A DNA stretch of 64,000 bases from Brachionus manjavacas (lineage: Eukaryota; Rotifera; Eurotatoria; Ploima; Brachionidae): NCBI GenBank assembly GCA_019054805.1, contig JAHQIY010000007.1, forward strand, positions 3,167,501 through 3,231,500, written 5' to 3'. A program made the translations under genes and the position numbers. The notes beneath the pieces were generated by a model that worked only from the letters and a program-made list of their open reading frames with translations, was not told where the DNA came from and made no database searches. Of this stretch, positions 1 through 12,770 are shown one piece after another (position 1 is the first letter of the stretch; every line of letters begins with the position of its first letter).

Positions 1-573
1 AGAAAATTGATCACTTAAAAATTTTGTTTTTTTATCAGTTTATTTAATCAAGTGCTAAATAAACGCCTTTTAAAATCAATCGTTTAAAATGATTGCTTTA
101 AATTCTCAACAAGTCGAGAAGAGTTTACAAGTTAACAAAAAAATTATTTTCAAAGACACATTAATAAATAGTTTGTTTAAAAACAAAAGAAAATCACTAA
201 AAGAAAACAAACCGAATAATTCCGACGCAATTTTGAATTTATTCTTTTGTCAAGCATTTCTTACTACTTCATGATTTTCGAAGAATAAAAATTTAATTCT
301 ATCTTTTGCTTACAATTCACAATTTTATAACTTAATTATATTAATCAATATGGCAAATCCATTTCTCAGTTTAGCCCTTTTATTGATTTTTGATTATGGT
401 TGATATACTTTTTATTTAGTTACCTTGAAAATTTGATACACGCTGTGCCTTGTGGAAAATGATATAATAGGAATTAATGGCTTAATTTGAAATCGCGTGC
501 TCAGATTAAAGGAAACCGGAATTCAGTTAGATATTTTCAAATATTTGAAATAAAGCCAAGCGATTATTTGAGA
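1..573. other. A+T-rich stretch without a recognised gene
   Basis: I see only low-complexity A/T sequence. A 61-codon frame at 89-274 (+) is lysine/asparagine-rich with no recognisable motif, which is expected by chance in DNA of this composition. Confidence 0.5.
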
Positions 574-860
574 TTAACACGATTTAGGAAGGATAATTTG
601 TGATACAAAATTTAGGGATACATTTGCGTAAATAACTTTCAAAAAATCGTCATCACAAAAATCTAAAATTAAATTTTCCCTCGGTCCATAATTTCTTTTC
701 CCCATGAATATTTTTAGATTTTGTTGAAGTAAATTTTTAAACATGTTTTCCTTAAATCCTTTTCCTGTGCTGGATTCAATCAATTGAAAATGATTGATAG
801 AACTTAAACTGGGTATAAATACATGTGGTGACTCAAAATTTACCATTTGCACAAAATTTC
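574..860 (-). CDS. possible 3'-terminal exon of an unknown gene
   Basis: On the minus strand a frame opens directly after a good 3' splice site (TTTCTTAG ending at 861) and runs about 95 codons to a stop at 574. The protein begins around NFVQMVNFESPHVFIP and contains NYGPRENLILDFCDDDF near its end. Its composition is more protein-like (acidic, with Pro, Gly and Cys) than neighbouring chance frames. I do not recognise the family. No matching upstream exon was found within 1 kb, where the diverged tandem repeat lies. It could be the last exon of a gene with a long intron, a pseudogene piece, or chance. Confidence 0.3.
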
Positions 861-954
861 CTAAGAAATCAATATTTAATAATTAAATATCCAAATTATT
901 ATTTTAATTAAATGATTTTAACTGAAGATTAGACTTAAAAAAATATTAATTGTG

Positions 955-1445
955 TTATTTAAATCCGAAAAGAATCTAATCCAGCTTAAAATTATTTTAT
1001 CTCAAAATCAATTAAATTCTGATTTCAAATCAGAAATCTTTTAAATCTAAAAAAAAACTTCTCCTCAAGTTTCCTAACTCAGATTAACTTGGTTAAAATC
1101 CGAAATTAATCTAATCCTGCTTTGAAGTAATTTTATCTTGAAATCAATTGAATCTTAAGTTAAAATCGAAAATTAAAAACTAAAAAAAAAGTCATCTAGA
1201 AGTTTAAGCATTAATAGAAGCTGTGTTGGCAAAAAAGCTATTAAGTTTTTTAAGAGTACTAATCAAACCAAAGTCACCTAACTCAGATTTACTTGGTTCT
1301 AATCCGAAATAAATCTAGTCGTGCTAAGAAATAATTTTATATTCAAATTAATTCTAATCAATCAAATCCTTATTTAAAATCTAAAATCATTGAATTAAAA
1401 AAAGTCATCTACTCAAGTTTTCCTACTTAATTTGACTTGGTGCCT
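955..1445. repeat. diverged ~135-bp tandem repeat, about three copies
   Basis: A unit recurs containing CCTAACTCAGATTAACTTGG, then AATCCGAAATTAATCTAATC, an ATTTTATCTTGAAATCAATT-like block and an A-rich AAGTCATCT segment. The AATCCGAAA landmark occurs at about 961, 1096 and 1300. Spacing is 135 bp, then 204 bp with an inserted stretch. The copies are clearly related but heavily mutated, so the array is old. No coding potential is seen. Confidence 0.6.
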
Positions 1446-3940
1446 CATAAAGTAATTAGTTTTTTTTTATGTCACCAAAGTCTTTTCTAGATAAAAAGTT
1501 TCATTTTTAGAATAAAATACTAATTTACCTTATAAGTTCTAAACTCATAATTTAGCAACTTTCGAAAATCAAAGCTTCATTTGCTTTTTTTTTAATTCGG
1601 AAATTAATTTGATTACTTAAGTCGAAGTGAAAAAAAGCATATTCCGGACTTGATGAAAAAGCTTAAGAAAAAAAACCGGAGAGCAAATTCCAATTCGTTT
1701 ACTGCTATTAACTCACTTTTTTCTCTCTAGTTAATTTCTGGTATGTTTGGCAGATTTTATTAACAATATTGGTTAATATTTGTAATAAAAATATAGTTTA
1801 TCAATTTTTATTTTTGATTTATTACAAAAGTTATACCAACAAATATAAGCTCTTAATTAAAAGAATGTTTTGGCAACACAATTCCAAATAAAAATTTTGT
1901 TTTAGTAAAACCAGCTATTTTTATTAAGTTTATAACTTTAATTAAAATTTAATATCAATCGATTAGATAATAAAAGCAAATTCTAATTTTTATAATTCAT
2001 AAAATAAAATTAGATAATAAAAGTTATCCTATTGTTATTTTTTGAAAAATAAGTTAGATTAAAATTCAATTGTCATTATCAATAAAAAATAAAGGCTCAA
2101 TTTTTTGAATTGGTTTAATTGAAATATGAAATTTTATCTTTGTGTAAGTAATTATTATTTTGAAATAAAATGCACGTCTAGAGAAAAAAAAGTTGAAAGA
2201 AAATCTAAGAATAACATTTTGGCAAGGGAAGCAAAGTTATTTTATTAACAAGACTTGTATTACTTAATTATTTGAAAACGTCTGAAAAACTTATACTTTT
2301 CTTGCGTCATAGATAGCTTTATTTCATACATTTGTAAATCAGTTTCTCGTTTTAATCCATTACATTTATTCAATATCAGGAAAAAAATAGTAAAAAAAAT
2401 TCAAGCTAAAGTTTCTTTCGATATTCTCTAAATACTGACTTTAACATTTTTAAAAAAAATTCTCAAGATATCAAACAGAATGTACTTTGCTCTTTACTCA
2501 TTCGTGAAACAATCATTTGTTTGTAATCCATGTTTTTTTACCAAAATTTATTTAAACCAAGTCTCTTTTTAAAACTAATTTTCAAACATTTAAAATTTTT
2601 TTTAGCTGATCATTTGGCATAATCTGCAAATATTTATTAATATTTGATGTCATAGCTTAATGAAATTTCATCCTTTTCATAAGATTCTCGATACAAATAT
2701 ATTTAAAGCTTTTAAGTGCAAATTGAGCTTTTGATTCAACACTTTCAAGTCAATATGTCTAATTGCTTATAATAAAGCTTAAATACTCATAATGACATTT
2801 AATATTTAAAAAATACAGCATTAATCATATTATGCTATCTAATTTCTTAAATTATACTCCGAATGATTTAACGCAGAAAAGCAAGCAGAATTATACACCA
2901 TTTGAGACGAGTGAATGATTTCAAAGTTATTGTTTTATATTTTAATGGGCCTAATATTCAACAAATAAATACATGATTATATGTACTGTTAGAATAAATA
3001 CATTTTTAAGTAGACATTTAAAATTTTTATTTCATTTGAAAAAATCAATCTTTGATGATTAAAAAGCCTTTTCGTTAAAAGCTAAAACTTTAGATAATAA
3101 ATTAATGGCTTTTTTTGACTTGAATACATTTTTAAAAGAACAATAGATAATAAACAAAATAACTTGATTTAAATTTTTTAAAGATTTACTCATTAATTGA
3201 CATTCAAAAAAATTTCTATGAATGAATGACAATTTGGCTTTTTAGCACTTTCGAAAATTTCAATATTTAAATTAAAATCGATTCAAAAAGCAGGAATTAA
3301 TTTATATATTTTAATATAAGCTAATTTGAAAAAAAAGAGAATCTAATTATTAATCATTTAAATTAATAAATAAAATTGTCAAGGGAAAAAAATATAAATT
3401 CGGAATTTATTTTTAACCTTTTGGGTTTTAATAACGAAACAAATTCTTTAAATTATTTAATGTAAGCTGGTATCTTGAAATGAGCATTGGTTATGAAAAA
3501 AATAAAGATCTCAGAATCCTTAATAAAAGAATAAAATTTAAAAAAATCTGCATAATATAATTTTATGAAAGAATTGTCCAAATAGAATGGAATTGTTATT
3601 GAAATGTTTCGTACAATCGATTCTAGTTTTAAAATATTAAGATTTTCGATGAATAATTTGAACAATTGCATAATATGAAAAAAAATCGAATGCATCCTCG
3701 TTTTTTAAAATTTTTCTTGAATACAATAAATAAGTAAAAAATACCAGAAATCCTAAAGAATGCCTCAATTTTTTGGAACTATCATTGACCAAATTAAAAT
3801 AATTACGTTAATTCCTTTTCTACTTTTCTAAATTCAATTTTTAATAGCAAAAATAAAGTTTACACCTAGATTAAGCTTTCGATCTATCTATCTACTTTTT
3901 CTTAGTTTTCAAAAATTTTTGGTTTACTTCAGGATCTTAA
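1446..3940. other. gene-free A+T-rich sequence
   Basis: No supported gene, RNA or identifiable transposon was found here. The 80-codon minus-strand frame at 3453-3695 is Phe/Ile/Lys-rich with no motif and looks like chance. Confidence 0.5.
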
Positions 3941-3950
3941 TTAAAAAAAT

Positions 3951-4242
3951 GTATTATCATCGAATGGTTTGTGTGTTAGCCATGCAAGCAGAGGATCGGG
4001 CGTTCAAAACCCGCTGAGGGTGGAAAAAATCTTCAAAATATCTCTGCAATACGGGGCGAATGTTAAAACCCCTTTCATCATAAGAATAGAGGGACCGGTT
4101 TCAACTGGGTATTAATCCCAGTGTAGATGATCAATTCGATTAAGTAACCTCTGTGTAAGATTAGAGCCGTTGCTCAAAAAGGTAGTAGAAAAGGATATAA
4201 GCGCTTCCCCATAATCCACTGGGATAGAAAAGGGAGAATTAT
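3951..4242 (+). mobile_element. tRNA-derived SINE, copy A
   Basis: This is a 292-bp short interspersed element. The head is tRNA-like, with a mutated RNA polymerase III A box (ATCGAATGG at about 3959) and a B box (GTTCAAAAC at about 4002). The body is non-tRNA and matches the minus-strand element at 42274-42568 over its whole length with about 80% identity by eye. The element is flanked by direct repeats TTAAAAAAAT at 3941-3950 and 4243-4252 that exactly abut its ends, as expected for target-primed insertion. The flanks are A/T-rich, so this duplication is weaker evidence than the one around copy B. Confidence 0.85.
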
Positions 4243-4252
4243 TTAAAAAAAT

Positions 4253-7200
4253 TATTGTGCATAATCATATCTTTTTTATTGTTTTATATAGCGGATTTCA
4301 AAATCTATCATTTGAAATTTGAAAAAGAATTATCAATAATAAATCGCCTTAATAAATCATGCGCGAAAAATTTATTTAAAGAAAATTTTCGGTCAGCTAA
4401 GGTCTTAAAATCTTCAATAAATACACAACTTTGGTGAGACTTATTTGCTAATGATTTGAAAAATTTAAATAGTTGAACAGCTTTATAACATGTAATTTTG
4501 TATTAAAATTATTTATTTTTTGCTAGCTAATTTCTTTTTTCTCTGAAAAAAATTTTAAAATTAAACTGAATTGATTAAATTGACAGAAAAACCCAAAATT
4601 CAAATTACCTAAATTTTTTGAATTAAAAAAATATAAATTAAATAATTAAAATTGAATTGACATCAGAGGTTTGAATTTAAGACTGTTTGTGAAAGAAAGA
4701 AGATATAGTAAGGAAGCAATTACAAAATAGAATTCGATAAGATTTGAAACCGACTCGGTAAAAAAAATTGTTTTGATCATTTATTAAAGATACTGTTTTT
4801 GATATTTATTTCTTGGGAAAGAATACCATATTGAGTTTTAACTGATTTCGAACCGCTTATAATATTTTTAAATAACTATAATATGCAATTAAAATACTTA
4901 AGTACTGGATTAGGAAAAAAATAAATTATTTTTTTTTGCCTTTAATCGCAACTACCTTTTATTTTATCACTTTTCTAATCTATTAATTCATACCTTAATA
5001 ACTAGCTTTCATAAGTTCTAGCTTTTATATAAATTTTCGTAATTTTTGGTAATATTACGTAAATTTACCAGAGTGAAAAATCGTGGCTGTACCAGAACTT
5101 ATGCAATTTTATATCATTATTATTAAAAATTCTTAAAAATAAAAAGTGTATTATTTTTCTAATAAAAAAATGATTTCTCTTTACATTTTTTTAAATATAA
5201 TTTTTTATAATTTCTTAAACTTAAATGTTTTACAAAATGAAATTGTACTTTATTAAAATTTATATTTAAAAAATTCAGAGTAGTCAGATTAATTAGGAAA
5301 TTTTCCCCCTTTTTTTTATTTAAAGCAAATTTTACAAATAATGATTCAATAAATCAGTAAATTCTGGCTAATATGTGGAAGTTTGGTAAATTTTCGATTT
5401 TTCGATATGATAATTTTACGTAAACAAAGATCTTATACAAGACAGAAATTATATCTAATAATCAAAGTTTCGAGACGGAAAATAATAAAGTTGAACAAGT
5501 ATTTGTTAAAATCAGAAATTAAGCAAGCGAAAAACCGAAAATAATCGACTAATTTTAAAATTATTCAATCCTTAAGAATAAAATTTAATTGATCAATCCT
5601 AACTTCATATTCAATCTGATTTTCCGATATTTTAATCTAGTGAAGCTGTTTTTAAACTAATATAAAATTGATTTTCCTAAAAATTTCTTCTTTTTTTTTC
5701 AAAATTTTTAATTTCTTTAAAATTCCTATAAAAATTAAATTAAAATCACCAAATAATATCTCAAATTAAGTTTCCTATAAATTTATTTAATAATTATTAT
5801 TTCTAAGCTCGAAAACGTTCGTTTTAAAATCCTTCAAAAAAAGTATTGTATCGAGACAAAATCTGAATAGCCTAAGATAACTTTAACAATCTACTAGAAT
5901 TATGAATTTAAAAGTAATCGACACTGTTAAAATTTAACTTTATCAAATTTTTTTGATTTTTTTTAACAAGAATTCAATAATGACTAGTAATTTTCAAGTC
6001 ATATTTTTTTGTCATTGATATTAATATATATTTTTACCAAGGAGAAATATCATAAATAAAATTAATTAAAATTTTTAATTTTCATAAAGATTTTTATGAT
6101 TAGGAAAAATTTTGTTCCATTTCCAGCTGACAGTTTTGTAACCAGTTAAATGAATTTAAATTTGTTTTTATTATTTTTAGAATTAAAAAGCAATTTACAA
6201 ACTACTAAGATAAATACTAAATTTTTTAGGCCAAAATTAATTCATTATTTATAAATTATCCAAATTAACAGCTATTATAAAAGCCTTGGTAAAAATTAAA
6301 TCGCTTACTTAACGAATAAAAATAATTAAAGTTATATATTTAATTGATCAAATAGTAATTTAATAAAATTGTTTCTTTTTTCAATATTCACCTTATCTCC
6401 AGATACCAAAAAGTTGCATTTTAGCATCAAAAATTTTTAAACTCACTTGGTTTAAGAAATAATTTTTTTTCTTCCATTTAAGCTAATAAAACATTCAATT
6501 TTTTTATTTAAACTAAATTGTACAGACCGTTTAATGAGATATTTGCATTTTAGTTAATATTAATTATTTAGAATCACGTAGAATTTTTATATTTTGTGGA
6601 AAGTGGTCGATTTTAACCAGAATAACTTAAAAAGCTGTATTTTTTTTTCCTGATCGTGCCTTTTTAATAAAAGAAATGAATATTGCTTATTCAATATTTA
6701 ATAAGAAAAATTCGTGATCGAGCAAATTTTTAATTTTATTTTCATTGTTTTCCGAAGTCACCGCCAACTTTTAGGAAAATTAACTAGAGAAATTAAAAAC
6801 CAACTTAGTAATATGTATTAATGTAAAATTTAAATTGACATCAGATTTCAAATTTTATCTCTTTAATTTAAATATTTCTGATGTAATCAACAAAAAAGTC
6901 TTTGAAAATAAAAAAACCTCAGCTTCTAATCACAAAATTTGTTCGAGTCAAATTACCAATTCCGATAATGTTTTTTTTCTAATATTAGAACAGAATATAA
7001 TCAACTTATATCATTTCTCACCATGAATTACTATTTTTCTAATTTTGATTACATTTTTAATTAAACATTAAGACAATAAAGAAAAGAATAAAATTCAAAT
7101 CTAATTTATTTATTTTTCTAGATCTTCGATCGTAATTTTGAATTATTAAACAGAAATTTTAATTTTCTAAGTCACTTTAATTCCTAATGACTGCCATTTT

Positions 7201-7799
7201 TTGGATAGTGGAATTCTACTTATCCAGCCAATTTTATTCACCATTCATTTAAAGCTACACAAAGCATTCATTAGCCAAAAAAATAGAAAAATTGCTTCCC
7301 ATTGTGGCCAAAAAGTTTTAAAACTGTCTCAAAATGTAAGCTAATACCACAGCTCACTAAATCTTGATTATTTGATCAAAAATCTTCAATAGAAAATCAA
7401 TTTTTTAGAATTATTGACCGATTTTGTAAATCATTTTGCTTCCAGAATAAACTTAAATCAAACTGGCACCAAAAAAAAAACCAAGTCAACATCAAAGATC
7501 TAATTACTAGAAAATTAGGACTTGAAATATTTGATTTTTAAATAAAAATCCAAAAATAGAGAATGCCATTTCAAATTAGATTAAAACAAAGGCGTTCTAT
7601 TTTTAATTTGAAAAGTATTTATCAATAAATGTGGATCCAACAAAAACGATAATGATCTCTAATTTTTAAATCAAAAGGATGCAAATTTATCGAAATAAAC
7701 TTTTACACAAAATCAGTGGCATTTAAAAAATTTTCATACAGACAATTTAAAAAAAATCAAAAATATGACTTTTAATGAAAATTAAATAATTTTTGACAA
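4253..7799. other. gene-free A+T-rich sequence
   Basis: Only chance-like frames are present (4255-4437 +, 6835-7026 +). Several TTTACGTAAA-type short palindromes occur around 5050-5430 and recur near 27785-27815, but I could not define an element from them. Confidence 0.45.
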
Positions 7800-8254
7800 A
7801 AAAATATCCCTTTTTAATTTGAAGACCAGAGTTTGTTTTGAAACGGTCGATTTGTTTGACCCAAATTTCAAGGCTCTGTTTAAAGCCAATTTTAAGTGTG
7901 TTGACAGCCTTCAGGTATGTAGCTAATTTATTTTTCTATTTTAAAAAAGAAATAATTTTAAAAAAATATTTTTTTCAATTATCTTGTCACACACACATAC
8001 GAAATGTATAAAAGCTTTGACTTATGGATTGTTAAATACTTCATCCGAATCTCAAAATATACAAATTATTTTGGAAAATGAGAGAATTTTCTATTCATTA
8101 ATAAATTAGCCATAATATAATCATTTTTCGCTTGAGTAAATTTCATCTTAAAATTTTCACATATAAAAAAGCTTGAGCACGCGTTTGTAAAATTAAAAAA
8201 AAATTGTCATTAAGCATCAATTAGTTTGAAATTAAATTTTAGACCTTCAAGAAA

Positions 8255-8839
8255 ATGGAAATTAATGACTTTTGGAAAAAGAAAATCCATTTCTATTTTA
8301 CTGAGATTCTTGACTTTGACAATGATGGCCGAGTAAGCTCAAAAGACGTGACCGGATTCAAGGAAATGTACAAGTATATGAAAAAATTGAAGCATGATTC
8401 CCCTGAATTGGACAAGTTTTCCAAATTTCTAAACGTCTGGATCAGTAACATTTTGACTGTAACAAATAAAAAATCAGGCGGCCACGAAACCTCTATTACT
8501 CAAGAAGATTTTAGAAAATATTGTGAAAAAATTAGAGTTGATTTGATCGGCCGAAAGACATGGCCCAGTTCTTTAAGCTACATGAGCGATTACATCGATG
8601 CTCTTTTTAACATATTGGACACTGACAATGATAAGTATATCAGCAAAAAAGACTTTTTGAGCAATTCGGCGAATGCAGACGACCTTAAAAGCAGAGAAAT
8701 TAGCTGGAGCTTCATTTGTGACAAAGATGACCACAAAAAAATAGATAAGAAATTTTTTAATGAATTGTGCATCGAATTTTTAGTAAGCACAAATCCGAAA
8801 GATCGTGGAAATTGGATATTTGGAACATTTAGATACTAA
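8255..8839 (+). CDS. calexcitin-like EF-hand calcium-binding protein
   Basis: A 194-residue single-exon reading frame. The first EF-hand loop is canonical (residues 20-31, DFDNDGRVSSKD). A second clear loop lies at 122-133 (DTDNDKYISKKD). A degenerate loop starts at 156 (DKDDHKKIDKKF) and lacks the final Glu, so probably two or three sites bind Ca2+. Length, spacing and the C-terminal GNWIFG (residues 185-190) fit the calexcitin/sarcoplasmic calcium-binding family, cytosolic Ca2+ sensors or buffers. The start is the first ATG after a 3' splice site (AATTTTAG ending at 8242). A strong donor (CAG|GTATGT, about 7914) ends a plausible 5'UTR exon near 7800-7914, so a 5'UTR intron is likely. The family call is confident; the member is less so. 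Confidence 0.85.
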   Translation: MEINDFWKKKIHFYFTEILDFDNDGRVSSKDVTGFKEMYKYMKKLKHDSPELDKFSKFLNVWISNILTVTNKKSGGHETSITQEDFRKYCEKIRVDLIGRKTWPSSLSYMSDYIDALFNILDTDNDKYISKKDFLSNSANADDLKSREISWSFICDKDDHKKIDKKFFNELCIEFLVSTNPKDRGNWIFGTFRY

Positions 8840-8872
8840 AAAATTAAGTATTGTTGACACATAGAAATTTTT

Positions 8873-8878
8873 AATAAA
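8873..8878 (+). terminator. poly(A) signal AATAAA of the EF-hand gene
   Basis: Canonical hexamer 34 bp after the stop codon at 8839. The position is plausible, but AATAAA is frequent in this A+T-rich DNA. Confidence 0.5.
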
Positions 8879-8879
8879 T

Positions 8880-11800
8880 TTTTTTCTAAAAATACAAATA
8901 TTTCAATTATTTTACCAAAATTCATGTTCGAAAATAAATTATTCTCTTAGCTATTTAAGGTGAACATAAAATAAAAATCTTTTTAAAAAAATTAAATTAA
9001 AAATTTTGAAAATTCATCAAATTTTTTTACATTAATGAGAATAATCTAAAAAAATGCAATAAAGTTGTCAAATAATTTGCTTTAAATGTATTAAAGCTTC
9101 ATTGAATATTAGATAAATTTTATGATAATTTTGTTAAATCAAAACAAAGCTAAAATTTTTGAGTGTCATTTTTGATTTTTTTTTGCCAAAAGAACGATTT
9201 GTCCATTTTAACTCAAATCATTTAATGTGAAATTATTTTCAAATTCTGAAAAAGTGAAAATATAATGACCAGAAATTGCTTTTTTATCATTAAAATAAAT
9301 TTACTCTTTAAACATTTACGCTACAGGCATTTAAAAAAATTTTTTTTAAATAAACAAATTTTTGGTTTAAAAAAACTCTTTTCATATAAAAACCTTTTTT
9401 GATAAAAGAATTATTTTCAAAATTGTAATTGAATTTACATGTCTTTATGGGACCAGCTAAAAATCCTTAATACTATAAAAATTCAAAAATAAATAAATTA
9501 AAATGTAATAAAAATTAAAATTAAAATTTAAATTAAAATAAGTCGATTTGAGGCTGTTAGTAGCTCAAGTTTATTGAAGACTTCTAGGTGCAAAATATTG
9601 GAGGGTATTTTTTAGATTTGAGACAGATTTAAGAATGAGTTGTAAATTTTTATCTCAAGTTTCTGAGAATAAATTAAAACAAGAAAAGAACAATTTAAAA
9701 TTGATCCTTTTAAGAACTTGTAAAGATTTCCTAGTGTATTTCTTCTTTTTTTAATTATATTTAGGCTTGAGTTACAAAAAAAATACCTTTTGTCAATTCA
9801 AATGACTTTGAAAAAAAAATTTAAATGATTTAAAAATGACTTAAATTTTTTAAAAGTCAGGACTAAATTAAAAAAATGTTGTATTCTTTAAGCGAATCTC
9901 GATACAGAGAAGTTCTGTACAAAATTTATCAAAAAAATGATTTTGCTTTTACTCAAATAATAAAAATTATTGCTTAATTAGTAATAAAAAAATTATATTT
10001 CAACAATAGTTCTGTAATTGAGTTGAACAGCCCAATACTTGAAATTTGGAACTCAATTGCATGATAACAGTCTTTATAAAATCATGAATAAAATGCGAAA
10101 AGTTGTTTCTTTGGTATTAATATTTAAGGTGTTCGGAACGAAGAAACAAAATTAGTTAAGATCTTACATACTTGAATCGTCACATACTGACTCAAATGAT
10201 CGAAATGCGCTACATTTAAACAATATGTGAACAAAAAGGTCCCATATTACGTAAAAAAGAAATGGGGAAAATCCTAAAATTCTCAAAAAAAGGTAGCAAA
10301 ATGAAAATGGATAAACTGATTAATGTTTGTGAGCTAGTGGCCAATATCTGAGACTATACGTGATGGCATAAGGAAGTGAAAAAATAGAAAAAACAGATTT
10401 CTTGCGCAAAATTAAATAAGTTTTCATGGATTTATTTTGACGAAAGACTTTGCTATGCAATTTAGACCATGTAAATCCTTTCAATACTTTACTCAACCAT
10501 TTTATTTTTCATGAGAGCTTTAATTAGATTTATTTTTATCTTTCTTTTTATTCTGTTTTAATTTTATAATTCGTTATATTCTCTCTAAATAATTAAATTT
10601 TCAAATAAAATTATTTAATTTTCAATAATAAATATTTTAATAGTTAATTTTCTCTAAATAATTTAAATTGAATTTAATTCTAAAGAAATTAAAAAAGTTT
10701 GGAAAGCTATAAGCGTGCTATTTTTGATAATTTTAAAAACTAGTTAAAAAAGATTTAAAAACTTTTTGATTTTAAAATAATGATCCTTGTTTTTTCTTTT
10801 TTTTCGATGCCATCAGAAAATAAAAAATAAAAATTGGAAAAGATAAAAATTGGTTTTCTTAAGAATTATACTGAAAAAAATAACTTTTGTAATTCTTCGT
10901 GATTAAATACAAATGAATAAAATAAAAATGAAATCGAAAAATATTCTTTAAAATTTGCAAAGATTATATTCTAAGTAAAATCTTCTCTAATTAATAATTT
11001 GATCAGTAAATGGTCGACTTAAAATATGATAGGATTAATAATTACCAACTTTAAAGAAAATAATTAAAATGCAAGTATCCAACAATTTTCTAGGGACAGT
11101 AGGAGAATCATCTAAGGACAGTAAAAACATCAATTGAATAAACTTAGTTGATGATTTTAAAATTTAATGAAAATTTGACTTTTATTAGCTTTGATAACAT
11201 TTTTGAAATATCGGATCGAATAATTCGCCAAATATGAAGAAAATAAACTAAGTAATGAATTTGAATAAAGTTTCAGTTTTAAACTAATTCTTTTTTGTTT
11301 TATTAATTTAATCGGAAAATTTTAGCAAAGTGGGTCCTTGGGGAAACTAGACCTTGAATTTTTTCTTAATAACTAGAACAAGAGGAAACTTTTCATTAAT
11401 CATTCTAAATCTATTTTCATCAAAATTATTATTCTTATTTTCTCATTTATCATAAATTTTTTATGGCCACAGATTTTTCACCTTAAATGTATTTTTTGAT
11501 AATTCGATAATTAAAAATTAACCTTTGGAAGAACTTATATTTCTTTGATATTACTTATTCAAGTATTTTTAAAATCATATAATTTTAAACAATTGTTACT
11601 TTAAATAAATTTATTTTGGTTCTAACTTCTTAAAGAAGTTTGTTCATTATTTTTCTTTTTTTCAGTTAAAAAAGGCATTTTACAGCGTACTAGTAAGTAG
11701 TCATGTAGGGCCTTTAGATTATATTTTTTTTTAGATTTTAAGACACTTTAGAGAAAAATCAAAAAATATTATTTGTTTATTTTTAGAAATAGATGTCATA

Positions 11801-12770
11801 AAATTCTATTCGATTTTTTGTCATATCTAATAAAATTTTAATTTTTATTAATTGTTAAAATAATTTTATAGAAAAAAAATATTGTATTTGACGGATTAAG
11901 AATCCTTTTGTTAAATGTTAATGATTATAAAGTGCTTTAAACAAAAAATTAAAATATGATTTTCTAACTTGGTTTTAAAACAATAAAACTAAAGATTCGT
12001 CATGATAATCCTGATAAATTTACAAAATAAAATAAAATAGAGTATGATTTTAATAAAAAAAAATTTGTCTTTTTTTATTGTTTAGCTTTAGCTTTAGCTT
12101 AACAATGCATGTTATAATGCTCTCTTTATTTCATTATATTGTGTTCACATTTTCATGAGAAATATTTTTGTAATTGATTTTTGTAAAACGATTTCCTAAG
12201 TTTATCAGATTTTTAATTTTAGGAAAATTTCAAAATTGGAAAAAGATAATAGGATGAAATTTTTAAATTGTTAAAGAAGATCTGCGTAAGGATGTTTTAA
12301 TAGTGAAAGTAAAGTTGGGATTTAAAATTTAAATTTCGTAAATAGATTCAGCTTAAATTTTCGAGTTAATCATATTAATTTATTATTCCAATTTGTGAAA
12401 ATTAAAAAGCAAAAATTTTTTTTAATTAAATTTATTTAGAAAAAAATGACCATTTTCATCGTCATTGACTGAATGCTCCATCAAGTCATTAATTATTCAT
12501 TTTTTTGAATATTCAAGTAAAAAACGTCTTATATACAAATTATGATCACAACTTTAATTAATTTGATAACAATCATTAAGTTCAATTTTAATATTAAAAA
12601 TATAAATTATAAAAGAATAAATAAAAAATCACATTTCGAATAAAATTATCGCAAATGAAAAAAAACCGGCTAGGATTATAAGTTTGGCACATGTATTTAA
12701 AATTAATTAATGGGTTATTAAAATTGAAAAATTTTACATTCTGAACCGTCTTAATCTGAATACTAAATAA
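8880..12770. other. gene-free A+T-rich sequence with one LINE scrap
   Basis: Apart from the LINE fragment at 9500-9610, nothing is supported. A slightly less A+T-rich patch at 10120-10450 has no open frame I recognise. A GCTTTA triplet repeat of three units lies near 12085. Confidence 0.45.
9500..9610 (-). mobile_element. LINE reverse-transcriptase fragment
   Basis: The segment is about 85% identical by eye to 22350-22440, which is part of a decayed reverse transcriptase. The minus-strand frame is still open here and reads PSNILHLEVFNKLELLTASN, against PSNILHQEVFNKLKLLTVSN in the other copy. It is therefore a shared coding fragment of one LINE family, isolated from the rest of its element. 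Confidence 0.6.
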
